DNA from: an uncultured Eubacteriales bacterium
GTDB lineage: Bacteria > Bacillota > Clostridia > Lachnospirales > Lachnospiraceae
NCBI GenBank assembly: GCA_900317515.1
Contig: ONHA01000006.1
Span: 1 to 64,000, forward strand
DNA: 64,000 nucleotides
Reading direction: 5' to 3'
Each line of letters starts with the position of its first letter. The first letter of the stretch is position 1. A program made the translations under genes and the position numbers. Below the pieces are notes generated by a model that saw only the letters and a program-made list of their open reading frames with translations, was not told the origin of the DNA and did no database searches. Positions 62,645 to 64,000 of the stretch are shown one piece after another.

Positions 62645-63919
62645 ATGCGGTCCATATTTACATTGATAGTAGAACTCCTCTTTCTGAATGCGATGGAATT
62701 ATTTGGCATTAAAGAGCGTTCGGCACTGATGATTTCAATATTGATTGGTGCATTCTCGCTGGCTTTTTGCATGGATGTTGAGAACGATAGAACTTCTAAC
62801 TATCTAAAACATGAATTGCTATTAGGGTATTTCTGTAGATTATTCATGTTGTATTTTGATATGTATGGGCATTCAATATATGTTTTGCCGAATAGTGGGG
62901 CTGATTCTTCCATGTTTTTTGCTGGAGCGCTAAGAGTTTATAATGGTGCAGAAACCGGAAGAACTTTCTTTCCTGTAGTGATGGGATATATATTTAGATG
63001 GATAGGAGTATCACGGCTCTACGGTCAATTTCTGGTGATGCTGTGCTCAATTGTATCTTTCTATTTGCTGGCCAGGATGATGCCATATTTTCACATTCCT
63101 GTCAGTATTCAGAAAAGTACTATGATGATTGTTGCAGTGCTGCCGAACGTATTAATTCTTTCGGTTGTTTTTTTGCGCGAGTCTATAGTAACCATGTTCA
63201 TCACTATTGCATTGTATTGCTTTGTAAGATGGGCATCATCCGGAAAGGAAGTATGGTTCGGAATATCTTTTGCATCAATCGGCATGGCGGCCTTTTTTCA
63301 CAGTGGAGCCGCCGGAATGGCATTGGGACTGATAATTGTAAGACTTCTCTATGACAGGAAAAAGAATCAAATCCACCTCAGATTCGCCAACATAGTGCTG
63401 GCAACCGCGTTGAGCATATTTATAACATTTATTTATTTGAATTATGGAGAAGTGCTATTTACTAAAATGGCAAGAGTAGATTCCCTGAGCGATATTGCAA
63501 ATACAAACGAGGCAGGTGGATCAAGCTATGCCGCCTATGTGGGAAATAGTGATTCTATCTCGAATATGATTATCTATACGATTCCACGGATTATATATTT
63601 TTTGTTTTCTCCATTCCCGTGGCAATGGAGAGGTTTTAGCGATATCATAGCTTTCTTTGGAAGCTCCCTGTTTTACATATTATCAGTTTACAGTGCTATT
63701 AGGTGTATTATAAATCGAAGGTCTGATAATCATGTATTAGCAGCAGTGATTTTATTGATAGCGATAGGTGTCGTATTTGTATTTGCCTGGGGATGTGCAA
63801 ATACAGGTACAGCTGCCAGGCACAGAGAGAAGATGGTTATGATATTTGCTTTATTATGGGCTGTCAGTCAGGATAGCTTTACAAGGGACGATAGACATTT
63901 GCGACAGCAAATTATATGA
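62645..63919 (+). CDS. EPS polymerase-like integral membrane protein (Wzy/EpsG type)
   Basis: A 424-aa AT-rich protein with about ten hydrophobic helices and a larger loop near residues 270-310 (LSDIANTNEAGGSSYAAYVG). Position in the locus, topology and the absence of any enzyme motif fit the polysaccharide polymerase. Wzx flippase has more helices and is not seen here; it may lie beyond the window. Starts 3 bp after the previous stop. Confidence 0.7.
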   Translation: MRSIFTLIVELLFLNAMELFGIKERSALMISILIGAFSLAFCMDVENDRTSNYLKHELLLGYFCRLFMLYFDMYGHSIYVLPNSGADSSMFFAGALRVYNGAETGRTFFPVVMGYIFRWIGVSRLYGQFLVMLCSIVSFYLLARMMPYFHIPVSIQKSTMMIVAVLPNVLILSVVFLRESIVTMFITIALYCFVRWASSGKEVWFGISFASIGMAAFFHSGAAGMALGLIIVRLLYDRKKNQIHLRFANIVLATALSIFITFIYLNYGEVLFTKMARVDSLSDIANTNEAGGSSYAAYVGNSDSISNMIIYTIPRIIYFLFSPFPWQWRGFSDIIAFFGSSLFYILSVYSAIRCIINRRSDNHVLAAVILLIAIGVVFVFAWGCANTGTAARHREKMVMIFALLWAVSQDSFTRDDRHLRQQII

Positions 63920-63977
63920 TCAGCAGAAACAACAGTATATTTAAAGATACTAGCAATGACAAATTGGAGGTCAATAA

Positions 63978-64000
63978 ATGCAGAAAGGTTATGATTATTC
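63978..64000 (+). CDS. Start of an unidentified gene (truncated by window end)
   Basis: ATG with GGAGG at 63966-63970, reading MQKGYDY. Too short to identify. By position it belongs to the EPS locus. Confidence 0.4.

Overview
The window looks like a chromosome segment of a fairly GC-rich (about 60% by eye) Gram-positive anaerobe of the Clostridia, most like Lachnospiraceae. The pointers are the conserved order hup-rqcP-ftsB/divIC-tilS-hpt-ftsH, a tryptophan T-box, an Enterococcus-type V-ATPase operon, consensus Gram-positive promoters with frequent extended -10 (TGn) elements, strong AGGAGG ribosome binding sites, and a class B sortase. The sporulation genes yabP, yabQ and spoIIE, which usually interrupt the hup-ftsH block in spore formers, are absent, so a non-sporulating lineage is likely. 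The genus cannot be fixed from this window.

Layout. 1-8.2 kb: tRNA CCA-adding enzyme (5' end missing), HU, the rqcP/divIC-like/tilS/hpt/ftsH chain and a GH13 glycosidase. 8.2-11.4 kb: a trigger-factor-like lipoprotein, a PadR regulator with palindromic operators, and a CobW-type metal GTPase with a 79-residue His/Asp/Glu loop. 11.4-14.7 kb (minus strand): a CarD-like regulator, and an operon of small alarmone synthetase, response regulator and histidine kinase. 14.8-20.4 kb: sbcD, sbcC and an AAA-CYTH protein. 20.4-20.6 kb: a hairpin-rich MITE between convergent genes. 20.6-21.8 kb (minus): AI-2E family exporter. 21.9-28.7 kb: T-box leader and the complete trpEGDCFBA operon. 28.7-32.8 kb: a second, intact MITE with target-site duplication in the leader of a dhuI/dhuD-like uronate pair, then an orphan ugpC/msmX ATPase and a CdaR/PucR regulator. 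32.8-33.6 kb: an AT-rich gap with a strong promoter and a 29-codon ORF. 33.7-34.3 kb: an RluA-type pseudouridine synthase.

34.3-48.7 kb: a nine-gene V-ATPase operon in the order F-I-K-E-C-G-A-B-D whose proteolipid keeps the known Na+-binding residues. It runs without a visible terminator into surface genes: a secreted propeller-like protein, sortase B, a polyprenyl-phosphate sugar transferase, an LCP protein and a tiny SPKTG-anchored peptide. 48.7-50.7 kb: two divergent secreted Ig-like proteins sharing a central 16-bp palindrome. 50.7-64 kb: an exopolysaccharide locus with two tandem Wzz/BY-kinase fusions ending in Gly-Tyr repeats, an HpcH-type aldolase, two kinds of ATP-grasp protein, an AsnB-like amidotransferase, a TviB/TviC-like pair that should make UDP-GalNAcA, two glycosyltransferases and a polymerase. 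The locus is a compositional mosaic in which several genes are much richer in AT than their neighbours.

Best leads: an 8-mer GAAAATGA (either strand) that recurs at least 26 times across all reading frames in GC-rich DNA; the IS66-type MITE family; the tiny sortase substrate; and the EPS chemistry that points to amidated or amino-acid-linked uronic acids.
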